Below, piece after piece: positions 43,047-54,098 of a stretch of DNA of 64,000 bases. Each line of letters starts with the position of its first letter. Positions within the stretch are counted from its first letter, which is position 1. The stretch lies in NCBI GenBank assembly GCA_051530055.1, contig CM121341.1, forward strand, positions 3,720,001 to 3,784,000. Reading direction: 5' to 3'. This DNA is from Neoechinorhynchus agilis. Lineage: Eukaryota; Acanthocephala. The translations under genes were made by a program, and so were the position numbers. Below the pieces are notes generated by a model. That model was not told where the DNA came from, searched no databases, and was given only the letters and a program-made list of their open reading frames with translations.

Positions 43047-45680
43047 TCAGATTACTTTATACATTCTTTTTAATAGAAATTCCAATAGAATGTTCTTTTG
43101 CCTGACGAACTCAGGATCGTTAACTATCTTAGACGACAAAAGCACCGACGCTGCATGGCGAAAAAGACCCATTTCAACCAATCCCATCGCTAAAACCGGA
43201 ACCACAGCACTGTGTTCATCCGGATAATTAACAAGAACTTGTTTGCAACCAACTAGAAATTCCTCATAATATCCAGACCGCATATTAACCCTTAGAACGC
43301 CCAAAGCGCACAAAATCGAGTCATCGAAGTGCTTTTTATAAATCTGAAGGGCAAGCTCCAGATTATTTTGAATTTCTTGATAGATACCACGAATGAAATT
43401 CCATATTTCACCTGTATCATCGAAAAAGTATCCATAAGAGTTTACGGCTTTCAATGCCAATTTGAACCTGGGACTTTTGGCAACATCACCAATATCTGTT
43501 CCCAAATACAAACTCCTTTTGACTGATTCAGTAATGGATCTTATATACTTGATTGAGTATAAAGCATAGAATGGTATGTTTAGTCTATTACTAACATTAG
43601 CCGGATAAATCTCCTTATTCTTGGACAAAATGTGTTCAATCTTTTCAAGACTATCATTAAAATCATTGTCTCCAATGATTAAAGCCATGTCGCTTCTGAC
43701 GAACATTTTAGCATATCGTGCGAATAAATCTCGAATCCTCGGGTATTTATCGCGCAATGAGTTGAAATGAGCGTAACCGAACAAACAAGCTCGTTGCCGA
43801 TAGTTTAGGCGAAAACATTGGTTAAGTGCATAAATTATCAACCGATTGCATGGGTTTTGTTTTCTTTGTTTTTCTATAACCGCCAATAGATACCATGAAG
43901 CATAATTCTTACTGGAGTAGTTCAACGATAAAAAGCATGCCATCAAAGCTTTATTATAATCTTTCAATTCGAGATAAGCACGAGCAATTGACGTATAAAT
44001 CGCGGAACTGGATTCGCTGCATTCGTTTAGAACTGATTCGACTTTTTCAATTGTTTCTAAAAGCTTCTCACGATATGTTGACTTTTTAGAAAGTCGATAA
44101 AGAACTGTAAGCACCAAAATGTTCGCGTTCAACAGCGGAAGCGAATTTACGTCTCCAATAATAACTTCTTTTAGCATTAATTCGATTCTGTCAAGGTTGT
44201 AATTCGATTGTAACATTAAAACGACTTTACGGTATGTGCAATGAGCTCTGTTGAAACGAGTTAAATTGCTCGGTCCATACAAAGAATCGATTTGGTCGCA
44301 AACGTTAATCGCAACCTGGAATTCCTTGGCTCTTCGCAGTTCTACCAAGTATCGGCGCTGGCATAGATCACAACTCCTTGCGGAATCATATAGAATTTGT
44401 GTGAGAGAAACTCGATTATGATCGGTTGCGTTTTCTAGATCTAAAATAAGTTTACGTTCAGCACGTAAATGACACTGGGGATTCAATAGAGCCGAAATAT
44501 TTGCAGCGTTTCGATCATCCTGAGAAATATTCTTGTCCATTTTAAACCAATCACGACAGAGTTCAGCTCCACGGTTCAAGACTTCATTCAGAATTTTAAC
44601 GGCTTCTTGGTAATGACTGGTTTGCGCAAGTGTTCGTGCCATACCCATCTGAGCAATTAAAGAATTAGGATTTCGTTTGAGCGCTTTTGAAAACATATCG
44701 TACGCTCGTCTTAAAAGTATTTGTCTGTCACTTTGATCAATAAAAACGTCATCAAGAGCAATAAAGCCAAGTAGACTTAAAGGTTCATGACTGAATTTCA
44801 TTGAATTCTTGTAAGCTTCTATGATTTTAACTCGCATTTCACCCTTTTTAGAACTGAAGCGAGATCCCCACGCCATCATCCGGAGCTGATGAACACAAAG
44901 ATCACTGCAATCTTCGACCGAATCATTGTCAAGAGTGCCTAGAAACAGTTTTACAAGATAATTTTGATACGGTGTCAGTTTTGCCTCAGGTAAAAACTGA
45001 AGAAGGAGTACTTTGAGATGAACTAGAGACATAGCTTGACTGATTATTGCTTCAAACATTCCAAAACTGGACATATTAGCCATCGTGAGCAGGGTTGCTT
45101 TCCCGTCCAAGAGTTGAATTCGTTCTTGATTTCGCTGGTATAACGGAATATCAAGTGGAGTTTGACTTTGGAAAAATTTTGCGCTGGTCACCATGTCTCT
45201 ATCGAGACACTCATTCGTGATGAGCACACAAACCAATGGATCCAGTGTTTTTGGATTCAATTGCGGACACAAGTTTCCTGAGTTGAACAAAAACTTCACA
45301 GCTTTTTCATAGTCACATTGAGCCATAAACTTGTGATTAACGAGGGATTTTATGAAAGATACTTCGGATAGAATTTTACAGCAACATGAATCGTTCGCAA
45401 AGGCTATTGCATCCACTAAGACTTTTGAAACGATATTCAATTCAAGGCAAGCTCCACCTTGAAACCTCTGTTGATCTCGGATATAATCATGGATAAGGAA
45501 ATGAACTACACGGGCAAGCAGTATTGAATATTTGTCCTTTTGAAATTTCCATATCATTAACAACATTTGTCTTGCTTTTGAATCCGCAGTGGTTGTGTAT
45601 GGACCTAGAAACTTATTCAAGTTTCCTTCATTTTCAACGTGCATCATCAATTTCTGAATAACTTCCAAATCGCGAGACAT
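43047..45680 (-). CDS. large TPR/alpha-solenoid protein, intronless
   Basis: 877 residues from ATG at 45680 (MSRDLEVIQKLMMHVE). The whole chain is helical hairpins. TPR-type words are clear around residues 325-370 (AYDMFSKALKRNPNSLIAQMGMARTL), 525-600 (IYTSIARAYLELKDYNKALMACFLSL) and near the C-terminus (LELALQIYKKHFDDSILCALGVLR). Such solenoids are scaffolds in multi-protein complexes. No membrane segment, signal peptide or catalytic domain is seen. Several TPR families are possible (large cytosolic or nuclear scaffolds) and I cannot choose. It ends 193 bases from the INPP4-like gene, tail to tail. No introns are seen, so it is notable as a single long open frame. Confidence 0.8.
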   Translation of the reverse strand: MSRDLEVIQKLMMHVENEGNLNKFLGPYTTTADSKARQMLLMIWKFQKDKYSILLARVVHFLIHDYIRDQQRFQGGACLELNIVSKVLVDAIAFANDSCCCKILSEVSFIKSLVNHKFMAQCDYEKAVKFLFNSGNLCPQLNPKTLDPLVCVLITNECLDRDMVTSAKFFQSQTPLDIPLYQRNQERIQLLDGKATLLTMANMSSFGMFEAIISQAMSLVHLKVLLLQFLPEAKLTPYQNYLVKLFLGTLDNDSVEDCSDLCVHQLRMMAWGSRFSSKKGEMRVKIIEAYKNSMKFSHEPLSLLGFIALDDVFIDQSDRQILLRRAYDMFSKALKRNPNSLIAQMGMARTLAQTSHYQEAVKILNEVLNRGAELCRDWFKMDKNISQDDRNAANISALLNPQCHLRAERKLILDLENATDHNRVSLTQILYDSARSCDLCQRRYLVELRRAKEFQVAINVCDQIDSLYGPSNLTRFNRAHCTYRKVVLMLQSNYNLDRIELMLKEVIIGDVNSLPLLNANILVLTVLYRLSKKSTYREKLLETIEKVESVLNECSESSSAIYTSIARAYLELKDYNKALMACFLSLNYSSKNYASWYLLAVIEKQRKQNPCNRLIIYALNQCFRLNYRQRACLFGYAHFNSLRDKYPRIRDLFARYAKMFVRSDMALIIGDNDFNDSLEKIEHILSKNKEIYPANVSNRLNIPFYALYSIKYIRSITESVKRSLYLGTDIGDVAKSPRFKLALKAVNSYGYFFDDTGEIWNFIRGIYQEIQNNLELALQIYKKHFDDSILCALGVLRVNMRSGYYEEFLVGCKQVLVNYPDEHSAVVPVLAMGLVEMGLFRHAASVLLSSKIVNDPEFVRQKNILLEFLLKRMYKVI

Positions 45681-46540
45681 CTTTAATGGCGAAAAGTGAA
45701 TTAACTTACTGATTTGACAAGGAAAAGGAGACGTGGAAGTCGATCATTCAATAATAACCGCATCTTGGTAGAGAAAAGTCTTCAATAAAGGATGAACTTA
45801 AAACAATCTTGTCCAAAATTCAATTTAAAAATTAAAGAGCAATGTTCCTCGGTTTTTGGGGAATAAAAATATTTCGGATCGCTGGATAAGGAACTTCATC
45901 CTTTCGAGGCTACGATTGCCTTATAAGTCGGTTTGGAACCGTGAACATTACTAGGCAAAAAGGACACTGGCAAAAGTCTTCAACTGTGATCCAGAATCAA
46001 TGGTTACAACACGACGGAACCCCACAGAATGGTAGTCCAGTGTCCGCTGCAAATTCGAGTCTCAGCGTCATCTCAGCTTCTAGTTTTTCTATGGACCATT
46101 AATATTTGTGGCCACCCAAGAGCTTTGGGAATAATTTTCTCATTTTTTCTGGTGGAAATCAATACATTGAATAAAATTGATTTGACCCATTATTTAAGAA
46201 CACATAGACGAAAAACCACGACTAATCCGAAGTGATAAACGATAATGGCGATCGACGACTTATTCTGTTGTCTTTTGAAAGTCGCATACCGCCTTAAAAA
46301 ATAAACATTCGTAAGTGCGAACCTAAACAAACAAACAACAATATCCATAAAAGTAATTCCCACAAATGACGTCACCATTCTGGAAGAAATAGTTCCGTTT
46401 TGACCATTAAAGATTAATCAAAGAATTTGTAGATATTTGTTCATTTTTATTGATAATTGATCGAGATTTCTATTAACAGATCAATACAATAACTTGCAAC
46501 GTTTCCTTCGGAAATCTTAAATACGCGGTATAAAAGCGAA
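45681..46540. other. no gene recognised; promoter side of the TPR gene
   Basis: Moderately AT-rich. No repeat or transposon motif is seen up to the duplicated segment at 46541. Short frames on both strands look accidental. Confidence 0.35.
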
Positions 46541-46995
46541 AGAAATAATTGCACTTCGTAACTTTGAAGTCTGGTCAACCGGTAACTTTTTGCATCAATC
46601 TATTTGTGGCCTTTTTAAAATGGTTGATGGTTTTTCAGTGCTGGTGCTACCAATGTTGCGTAGCATGACGGGCAAATTAGTCGGCAACAAACCGCAAGAG
46701 GTGTGCGCGGATGGAACTCCCCACACTTCGGGTATTAGCAAACCCGCGGATCTGAGCTACACCCAGACGTGACCGGCTGTGCATGATGTCCATATCCTCC
46801 ATTTTAGATATCGACTGAAGAGGCAAGGAAAACCTTGTGAAATATTTCGAATATAAATGAGTAACGAAAGCACCGGGGGCAGGATTCGCCAACGCACAAA
46901 GAAATAATTGCACTTCGTAACTTTGAAGTCTGGTCAACCGGTAACTTTTTGCATCAATCTATTTGTGGCCTTTTTAAAATGGTTGATGGTTTTTC
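46541..46995. repeat. 96-base direct repeats around a 263-base GC-richer insert
   Basis: Bases 46541-46636 and 46900-46995 are the same 96-base sequence (AGAAATAATTGCACTTCG to GGTTGATGGTTTTTC) with essentially no differences. The insert between them (46637-46899), read on the minus strand, contains GGGTGTAGCTCAGA and GCGGGTTTGCTAATACCCG, which resemble A- and B-box regions of a tRNA-derived SINE. The right copy directly abuts a LINE fragment. Either an SINE insertion was followed by a segmental duplication, or this is a two-unit array. Confidence 0.55.
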
Positions 46996-47362
46996 GGTAT
47001 ATTTCCATTAAAAACGCAGCTACCCAGAAGAAATAGTTGAGCACGCGAAATTATTTTGATGTTAGGTGCTTGCTGCGTAAAGCTGTTGAGGATCTCAGTT
47101 TGACTAGCGGCGTTTTCTGCATTCATCACAAACAGCTCACATTTCGAGGTATTAAGCTCAACGCCGAGCTTGGCAGCTTCCCTCATGACGACCTCCAAAT
47201 CTCGCAACACCACGGAGGGAGACCCAACGAGTGTTGCATCGTCCAAATACCAAGCATTATATTTGGATTGGAGCGAATAAGCGATCGGGTTGACGGCAAG
47301 AGAGAAACCGATAGGACCGAGAGGATCACCTTGTTGGATACATCGTTGAGACCAGATGATAC
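46996..47362 (-). mobile_element. RLE-type LINE, RT fragment on the minus strand
   Basis: Reading from 47355 leftwards: QQGDPLGPIGFSLAVNPIAY, NAWYLDDATLVG with the catalytic YLDD near 47258-47247, then KLGVELNTSKCELFV and LFLLGSCVFNG. It is close to the 12.7-kb subfamily in every block. Both ends are truncated: the left end at the 96-base repeat, the right end at the tandem array that starts at 47366. Confidence 0.75.
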
Positions 47363-47365
47363 GGT

Positions 47366-49050
47366 ACGTCAGATGGGTTTTGGGATCAAAATCGAACTTT
47401 TATTGCTCTTTATATGAAAATCGGTGTTCTATGAATTGAGGGCGGCATTTTTCTATCTAATTTTAAATACCTTTTCAATTATTGATCAAAAATCAATACG
47501 TCAGACGGGTTTTGGATCAAAATCGAACTTTTATTGCTCTTTATATGAAAATCGGTGTTCTATGAATTGAGGGCGGCATTTTTCTATCTAATTTTAAATA
47601 CCTTTTCAATTATTGATCAAAAATCAATACGTCAGACGGGTTTTGGGATCAAAATCGAACTTTTATTGCTCTTTATATGAAAATCGGTGTTCTATGAATT
47701 GAGGGCGGCATTTTTCTATCTAATTTTAAATACCTTTTCAATTATTGATCAAAAATCAATACGTCAGACGGGTTTTGTGATCAAAATCGAACTTTTATTA
47801 TTCTTCTTATGAACATTTTGCTTACTGCCACGATTAAAAATTGAAAACGTTCAGGAAGTTTCATTATAATTGCATCGATGTTCTATGAATTGAGGGCGGC
47901 CTTTTTCTATCTAATTTTAAATGCCTTTTCAATTATCGATCAAAAATCAATACGTCAGACGGGTTTTGTGATCAAAATCGAACTTTTGTTATTCTTCTTA
48001 TGAAAATTTTGTTTACTGCCACGATTAAAAATTGAAAACGTTCAGGAAGTTTCATTATAATTGAATCGATGTTCTATGAATTGAGGGCGGCATTTTTCTA
48101 TCTAATTTTAAATACCTTTTCAATTATCGATCAAAAATCAATACGTCAGACGGGTTTTGTGATCAAAATCGAACTTTTTTTATTCTTCTTATGAAAATTT
48201 TGCTTACTGCCACGATTAAAAATTGAAAACGTTCAGGAAGTTTCATTATAATTGAATCGATGTTCTATGAATTGAGGGCGGCATTTTTCTATCTAATTTT
48301 AAATACCTTTTCAATTATCGATCAAAAATCAATACGTCAGACGGGTTTTGTGATCAAAATCGAACTTTTTTTATTCTTCTTATGAAAATTTTGCTTACTG
48401 CCACGATTAAAAATTGAAAACGTTCAGGAAGTTTTTTTATAATTGAATCGATGTTCTATGAATTGAGGGCGGCATTTTTCTATCTAATTTTAAATGCCTT
48501 TTCAATTATCGATCAAAAATCAATACGTCAGACGGGTTTTGTGATCAAAATCGAACTTTTGTTATTCTTCTTATGAAAACTATCCTTATTGCCACGATTA
48601 AAAATTGAAAACGTTCAGGAAGTTTCATTATAATTGAATCGGTGTTCTATGAATTGAGGGCGGCATTTTTCTATCTAATTTTAAATACCTTTCCAATTAT
48701 CGATCAAAAATCAATACGTCAGACGGGTTTTGTGATCAAAATCGAACTTTTGTTATTCTTCTTATGAAAATTTTGTTTACTGCCACGATAAAAAATTGAA
48801 AACGTTCAGGAAGTTTCATTATAATTGAATCGGTGTTCTATGAATTGAGGGCAGCATTTTTCTATCTAATTTTGAATACGATCTTATTCTTATCGATCAA
48901 AAATCAATGCGTCGAAGGTGTTTTGCGATCAAAATCGAACTTTTATTACTCTTAATTTGAAAATTTTGCATACTACAATGATGAAAAATCGAAAACAAAT
49001 TTTATCACTCGATTCCAGAGATTTCTCTTTAATTGCATCTCTGCTCTGGG
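47366..49050 (+). repeat. tandem array with 132-base and 191-base unit classes
   Basis: ACGTCAGA(C/T)GGGTTTT begins units at about 47366, 47498, 47629 and 47761 (three intervals of 131-132 bases) and then at 47952, 48142, 48333, 48525, 48716 and 48908 (191 bases). The long units contain an extra block of about 59 bases with TGCCACGATTAAAAATTGAAAACG. Short units cluster at the left, next to the LINE fragment, and the right end fades into degenerate copies by 49050. No coding content. Confidence 0.85.
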
Positions 49051-49589
49051 AATAAAATGCGACATTTTTGCTGTGCTGGGAATTGACTTCCCTTCTACAA
49101 AAAACCGAATTTTTATTAATACTTCTCTGAAGAGTACGTTCTGTAAAAATTAAATCTGTAATTAAGCGCTCAAGTCATCTCCTGATTCCTTTCCCAACCC
49201 TTCTCCGTGCACTCCAAATTATTGTAAACGGGTCATTGTGCTTCATTGCGTTCTGTAGACCTCCACAACTACGGGTGCCCTTTTTTAAAACTTTTAATGA
49301 TAAACTATGTAAATTGTTTTTTAAAATTAAACTTCGATGGTGACCCTTTTCAGCCATTTTCGCATAAATTATTTTTATCGGGTGTAGTCTTCAGTTTTTA
49401 GAATACTATGTACGAAGGCCTCGAACAATTCGGTCTTGAGCCGAACATATAAGATATCCCCAACGGAAAATGACCAATTAGAAGCAAAACGTTTGGTAAA
49501 GGAACTTGAATCCTTATTGGACTTTTGCGCTATGTAGTATTGTAATTAATTATGCATGGTTATCATATTACTGTAAGGCAATAGTATTT
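49051..49589. other. no gene recognised
   Basis: AT-rich sequence between the array and a Gypsy fossil. No reliable frame or repeat seen. Confidence 0.3.
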
Positions 49590-49900
49590 ACTGAGGGACG
49601 CGTATGATTCCGCGCCTCCATCACGAACAAGTGCTCAAGGCAATCGGAACGTGGAATCGACAAGTGAAGCGCCGGGTTTGCGAAGTGCACGGAATAGGAG
49701 GACACCGAGGAGACCGTACGACGAGTACTTTTTAGGGAGGAGAATGTGTTACGTCAGAAACTAATCGATTCCCATATATACACAACGAATGTTGTTTTTG
49801 GTCTTTTAGATTAGAAATTATGAGTTCTGGTAGTGCAGAGGACTTCGTATAGTCAACATTCGTAGGTCACCAAGCATGGCACTGGTCGCTGGGTCGTTCT
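49590..49900 (+). mobile_element. Ty3/Gypsy fossil, 3' end and LTR start
   Basis: A short stretch encodes the polar/basic end of a Gypsy Pol (RRTPRRPYDEYF). It is followed by a purine-rich tract and a probable LTR beginning near 49747 (TGTTACGTCAG). The LTR differs from that of the 5-6 kb fossil, so it belongs to another Gypsy lineage. Only a remnant survives; it is broken and old. Confidence 0.5.
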
Positions 49901-50021
49901 TTATTTTCAAAAATCCCACAAAAGAAACGTATCAAGAGAGGTTCGTCAACGTCCTCTCTCTCGTCAACGTTTAAAAACGTACCATTAGTTCGTCATCAAC
50001 GATACGATCTACGTCGCCACG

Positions 50022-50535
50022 CATCATCGAATATTTTCTTTGTCACACGATCAACGCCGTTATAGGATCTAACGTCGTAAACAATTGCAAACAAATCTGT
50101 GAGCATCAACGTCGTCAATCATCATCGAATATTTTCTTTGTCATACCATCAACGCCGTCATAAGATCTAACGTCGTAAACAATTGCAAACAAATCTGTGA
50201 GCATCAACGTCGTCACACATCATCGAATATTTTCTTTGTCATACCATCAACGCCGTCATAATATCTAACGTCGTAAACAATTGCAAACAAATCTGTGAGC
50301 ATCAACGTCGTCACACATCATCGAATATTTTCTTTGTCACACGATCAATGCCATCATAAGATCTAACGTCGTAAACAATTGCAAACAAATCTGTGAGCAT
50401 CAACGTCGTCACACATCATCGAATATTTTCTTTGTCACACGATCAACGCCGTCATAAGATCTAACGTCGTAAACAATTGCAAACAAATCTGTGAGCATCA
50501 ACGTCGTCACACATCATCGAATATTTTCTTTTTCT
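50022..50535 (+). repeat. 98-base tandem array, five units
   Basis: The word CATCGAATATTTTCTTTGTCA recurs at about 50026, 50123, 50222, 50320, 50418 and 50516 (97-99 bases apart). Each unit contains three CGTCGT or CGCCGTC words (ATCAACGTCGTC, ATCTAACGTCGTAAAC), an unusual density of CGTCG for this AT-rich window. Units are nearly identical. It sits just downstream of the Gypsy LTR remnant. Confidence 0.8.
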
Positions 50536-50606
50536 TTGTCACACGATCATACCTTGCTCACTTTTATCTTTCTGCCATCCTTCCTAATTAAGAAATACGG
50601 ATTCGA

Positions 50607-51432
50607 ATGGCCGTCCTGTCATATGTCGATTTTTACATTGTCCTAACCGACTCGGATGACTGTTGCCACTCGCCCTTCCTGTTGATTACTCACGACTTAA
50701 TCAAATATAGACAACCAAGTGAATTTCAATGTTTTTCTGGCGAAGCCACAGGCAGCGTACGGGACCACTGCGTTTCTATGCAGACACGCGGTGATGGCAG
50801 ACTGAAGGTATTATTGTCGGATGGTCCAAAGTTACAGATTATGTACGATTGGGAAGTTGGGGTGAGATAATGGTTGTAGTGTTGTATCCTACCAGAGGTA
50901 CGTTTTTATCCTCGGAACCCCGGAACCTTGCAAACTATTTGCCCAAGTACGTCACGAAATACGATATTGGTACATTTCGATTGCATGATGTAGAAGCGAT
51001 TCACGAAGGGTTGAACTTTGCATTCAAATCGAATGATGATGTCGCTGCCGACTTTGGTACAGTCAAAGCGTCCACGGTGATTCACGAATGCTTTCCACGT
51101 GCCACGCCTTAATCACAACGAAGATAATATGGAAATGGTAGATAGGATTACCAAATTGATCATAAACATTGCCAATGATTGGAAAATCCTATGGATATGC
51201 CACGGTACCACCGCTGGTTCTACCGAATGACTTTCAAAATGATCAACACAGCACGTTAATCGGTACAGTCTTTAATAAAGGAAAGGCAGTAGATCCCAAT
51301 TACACGGCTATAACCCCCTTCGGCCACCCGGAGATGGGAGATAAGTTAGCAAAATGGTATATCGGCAGCAAAATATGTAAGTTCCAAGAAAGAGACGACG
51401 AGCCGAGCTCTGACAGAGCAATCAAGAGATAA
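50607..51432 (+). other. three short open frames of unknown origin
   Basis: Frames at 50607-50870, 50849-51112 and 51169-51432 are each 87 residues, in three different frames, and are all protein-like (for example EPRNLANYLPKYVTKYDIG; GKAVDPNYTAITPFGHPEMG). They follow one another with little gap, which suggests a single decayed coding region, or exons of one gene. I recognise no family, and a retroelement or virus-derived origin cannot be excluded. I make no attempt to join them. Confidence 0.3.
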
Positions 51433-51636
51433 AACGCATAGCAGTGAAGAGTGAACGCGGATCACGTGAAACATAACGACTAATCCTTCAAAAATCGGTC
51501 AAAAATTCTAGTTCGAAACTAGGAGAATTCTGCTAGCAAAAATTATTAGAGCAAATCTTTAAAATGCTCAAATTAAAGTATTGATTTCAACCTTAATTAA
51601 GCGTAGATAACTTCTTAATTAAAGTGAGATATTCAA

Positions 51637-53545
51637 ATCCAAATTTTCGTCAAAAACATTTACTTACATGCCAAGTTTAGCAAGCCGCAACGCTCGATTC
51701 TCTCGAAATCATTACCAAGAAGATTGTTCGCGTTAACAGTGAAATGAAAAGTGAGTATAAAACTTTGAACTCCATGTTCTCAACATCTTTTCTTTTAGTG
51801 ATGAGAAAACTCTTTTGCCTTAAGCAAAGAAATCATTCAAAACAACGAATAATTGAGAATGCTGAAAACATAAACGAAACGTAAAAATTACAAGGTTTTC
51901 GTCGGATATCCCAAACAGTCTTAAAATGCTTCTGTGGTCCTAAGTTGAAGGAAAACGAAAAGGATTTGGTAAATGACGACGAAAAACACACAAAGGAGTT
52001 GATAAAAAAAGTGGATATTCTTAAAATTGATGTTTACAGCAACAATAAAGAAAATAAAATTCAGAATACAAGGACGTGGCAAGGAGTACCAAGATCCAAA
52101 TTTGCATCAAAAACATTTACTTACATCTCAAGTTTAGCAAGCCGCAACGCTCGATTCTCTCGAAATCATTACCAAGAAGATTGTTCGCGTTAACAGTGAA
52201 ATGAAAAGTGAGTATAAAACTTTGAACTGCATGTTCTCAACATCTTTTCTTTTAGTGATGAGAAAACTCTTTTGCCTTAAGCAAAGAAATCATTCAAAAC
52301 AACGAATAATTGAGAATGCTGAAAACATAAACGAAACGTAAAAATTACAAGGTTTTCGTCGGATATCCCAAACAGTCTTAAAATGCTTCTGTGGTCCTAA
52401 GTTGAAGGAAAACGAAAAGGATTTGGTAAATGACGACGAAAAACACACAAAGAAGTTGATAAAGAAAGTGGATATTCCTAAAATTGATGTTTACAGCAAC
52501 AATAAAGAAAATAAAATTCAGAATACAAGGACGTGGCAAGGAGTACCAAGATCCAAATTTGCATCAAAAACATTTACCTATATCTCAAGCTTAGAATGCC
52601 GAAATGCTCGAGTCTCTCGAAATCATTACCAAGATGATTGTTCGCGTAAACAGTGAAATGAAAAGTGAGTATAAAACTTTGAACTCCATGTTCTCAACAT
52701 CTTTTCTTTTAGTGATGAGAAAACTCTTTTGCCTTGAGCAAAGAAATCATTCAAAACAACGAATAATTGAGAATGCTGAAAACATAAACGAAACGTAAAA
52801 ATTACAAGGTTTTCGTCGGATATCCCAAACAGTCTTAAAATGCTTCTGTGGTCCTAAGTTGAAGGAAAACGAAAAGGATTTGGTAAATGACGACGAAAAA
52901 CACACAAAGAAGTTGATAAAGAAAGTGGATATTCCTAAAATTGATGTTTACAGCAACAATAAAGAAAATAAAATTCAGAATACAAGGACGTGGCAAGGAG
53001 TACCAAGATCCAAATTTGCATCAAAAACATTTACCTATATCTCAAGCTTAGAATGCCGAAATGCTCGAATCTCTCAGAAATCATTACCAAGATGATTGTT
53101 CGCGTAAACAGTGAAATGAAAAGTGAGTATAAAACTTTGAACTCCATGTTCTCAACATCTTTTCTTTTAGTGATGAGAAAACTCTTTTGCCTTAAGCAAA
53201 GAAATCATTCAAAACAACGAATAATTGAGAATGCTGAAAACATAAACGAAACGTAAAAATTACAAGGTTTTCGTCGGATATCCCAAACAGTCTTAAAATG
53301 CTTCTGTAGTCCTAAGTTGAAGGAAAACGAAAAGGATTTGGTAAATGACGACGAAAAACACACAAAGGAGTTGATAAAAAAAAGTGGATATTCTTAAAAT
53401 TGATGTTTACAGCAACAATAAAGAAAATAAAATTCAGAATACAAGGACGTGGCAAGGAATACCAAGATCCAAATTTGCATCAAAAACATTTACCTATATC
53501 TCAAGCTTAGAATGCCGAAATGCTCGAGTCTCTCGAAATCATGCA
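51637..53545 (+). repeat. 457-base tandem array carrying an exon-intron-like segment
   Basis: Four units plus parts, period 457 (LKENEKDLVNDDEKH starts at 51945, 52402, 52859). Each unit has a charged coding stretch (KDLVNDDEKHTKKLIKKV, then RTWQGVPRSKFASK) and a 48-base stretch with a GTGAGT donor and TTTTCTTTTAG acceptor (51751-51798, 52208-52255, 52665-52712, 53123-53170). That stretch has a length divisible by three and is open. Because the unit is 457 bases, the frame shifts from unit to unit, so this is not one repeat protein. The parent gene is not in the window. Confidence 0.8.
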
Positions 53546-53984
53546 TAAAAGAGCACAACGACAACTATTTCCAAATCACGAATTAGGGTGCACATTTTAT
53601 TCGACGTTGAGTGAAAACGTGAAAAAACGAAAGAAACGCACTTTTAATTTTTGAAACGTCGATCGCGTTACGTCCATAATCAAAGTGTTGATTTCTTTAC
53701 TAACGACTTAATGGGTAAATTTGTGTATTTTTTAATTTTGTTGATTCAATTTTCAAAGAAATGGCTAAAGGTGTTAAATGTAATTGATAAAGTTTGGAAC
53801 ACGATTTTAACTGCTCTTTTAAAGTATCTCTTTAAAGACAATTAAATCTCTAATGAATTAAGACATGATCCCAAATAAATATTTGCCTGGATGGATTGAG
53901 GTGGAGGATGTGGAAGACGTAATTCAGCAACGAAGGATCAAAAGGAGCGAGAAAGTAAAAATGGAATTCGGTACACATCTTCGA
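53546..53984 (+). other. no gene recognised
   Basis: Contains an open frame (53651-53845, from TTG) with a hydrophobic middle (FVYFLILLIQF), too weak to call. The rest is AT-rich. Confidence 0.25.
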
Positions 53985-54098
53985 ATTAGTGGAAATGGAG
54001 ATCGAGGGAACTAGGAGGCGAGGCAGACCCAAAAAAAGGTGGAAAGACGCAGTTGCAGAGGACAAACGGTCGAGAGAGATGATGAACTATGTTTGATT
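53985..54098 (+). mobile_element. LINE 3' end with RGRPKKRW motif (RTE-like)
   Basis: One frame reads EGTRRRGRPKKRWKDAV, then AEDKRSREMMNYV*. The RxRGRPxxRWxDxVxxD pattern is found near the C-terminus of many RTE/Jockey-type LINE proteins, after the RT. Only this tail is present. The minus-strand frame over it (54065-53850) is an antisense shadow. Confidence 0.55.

Noticed and set aside
50022-50535. CRISPR-like regular spacing
   Set aside because: The whole 98-base unit is repeated; there are no unique spacers, and the host is eukaryotic.
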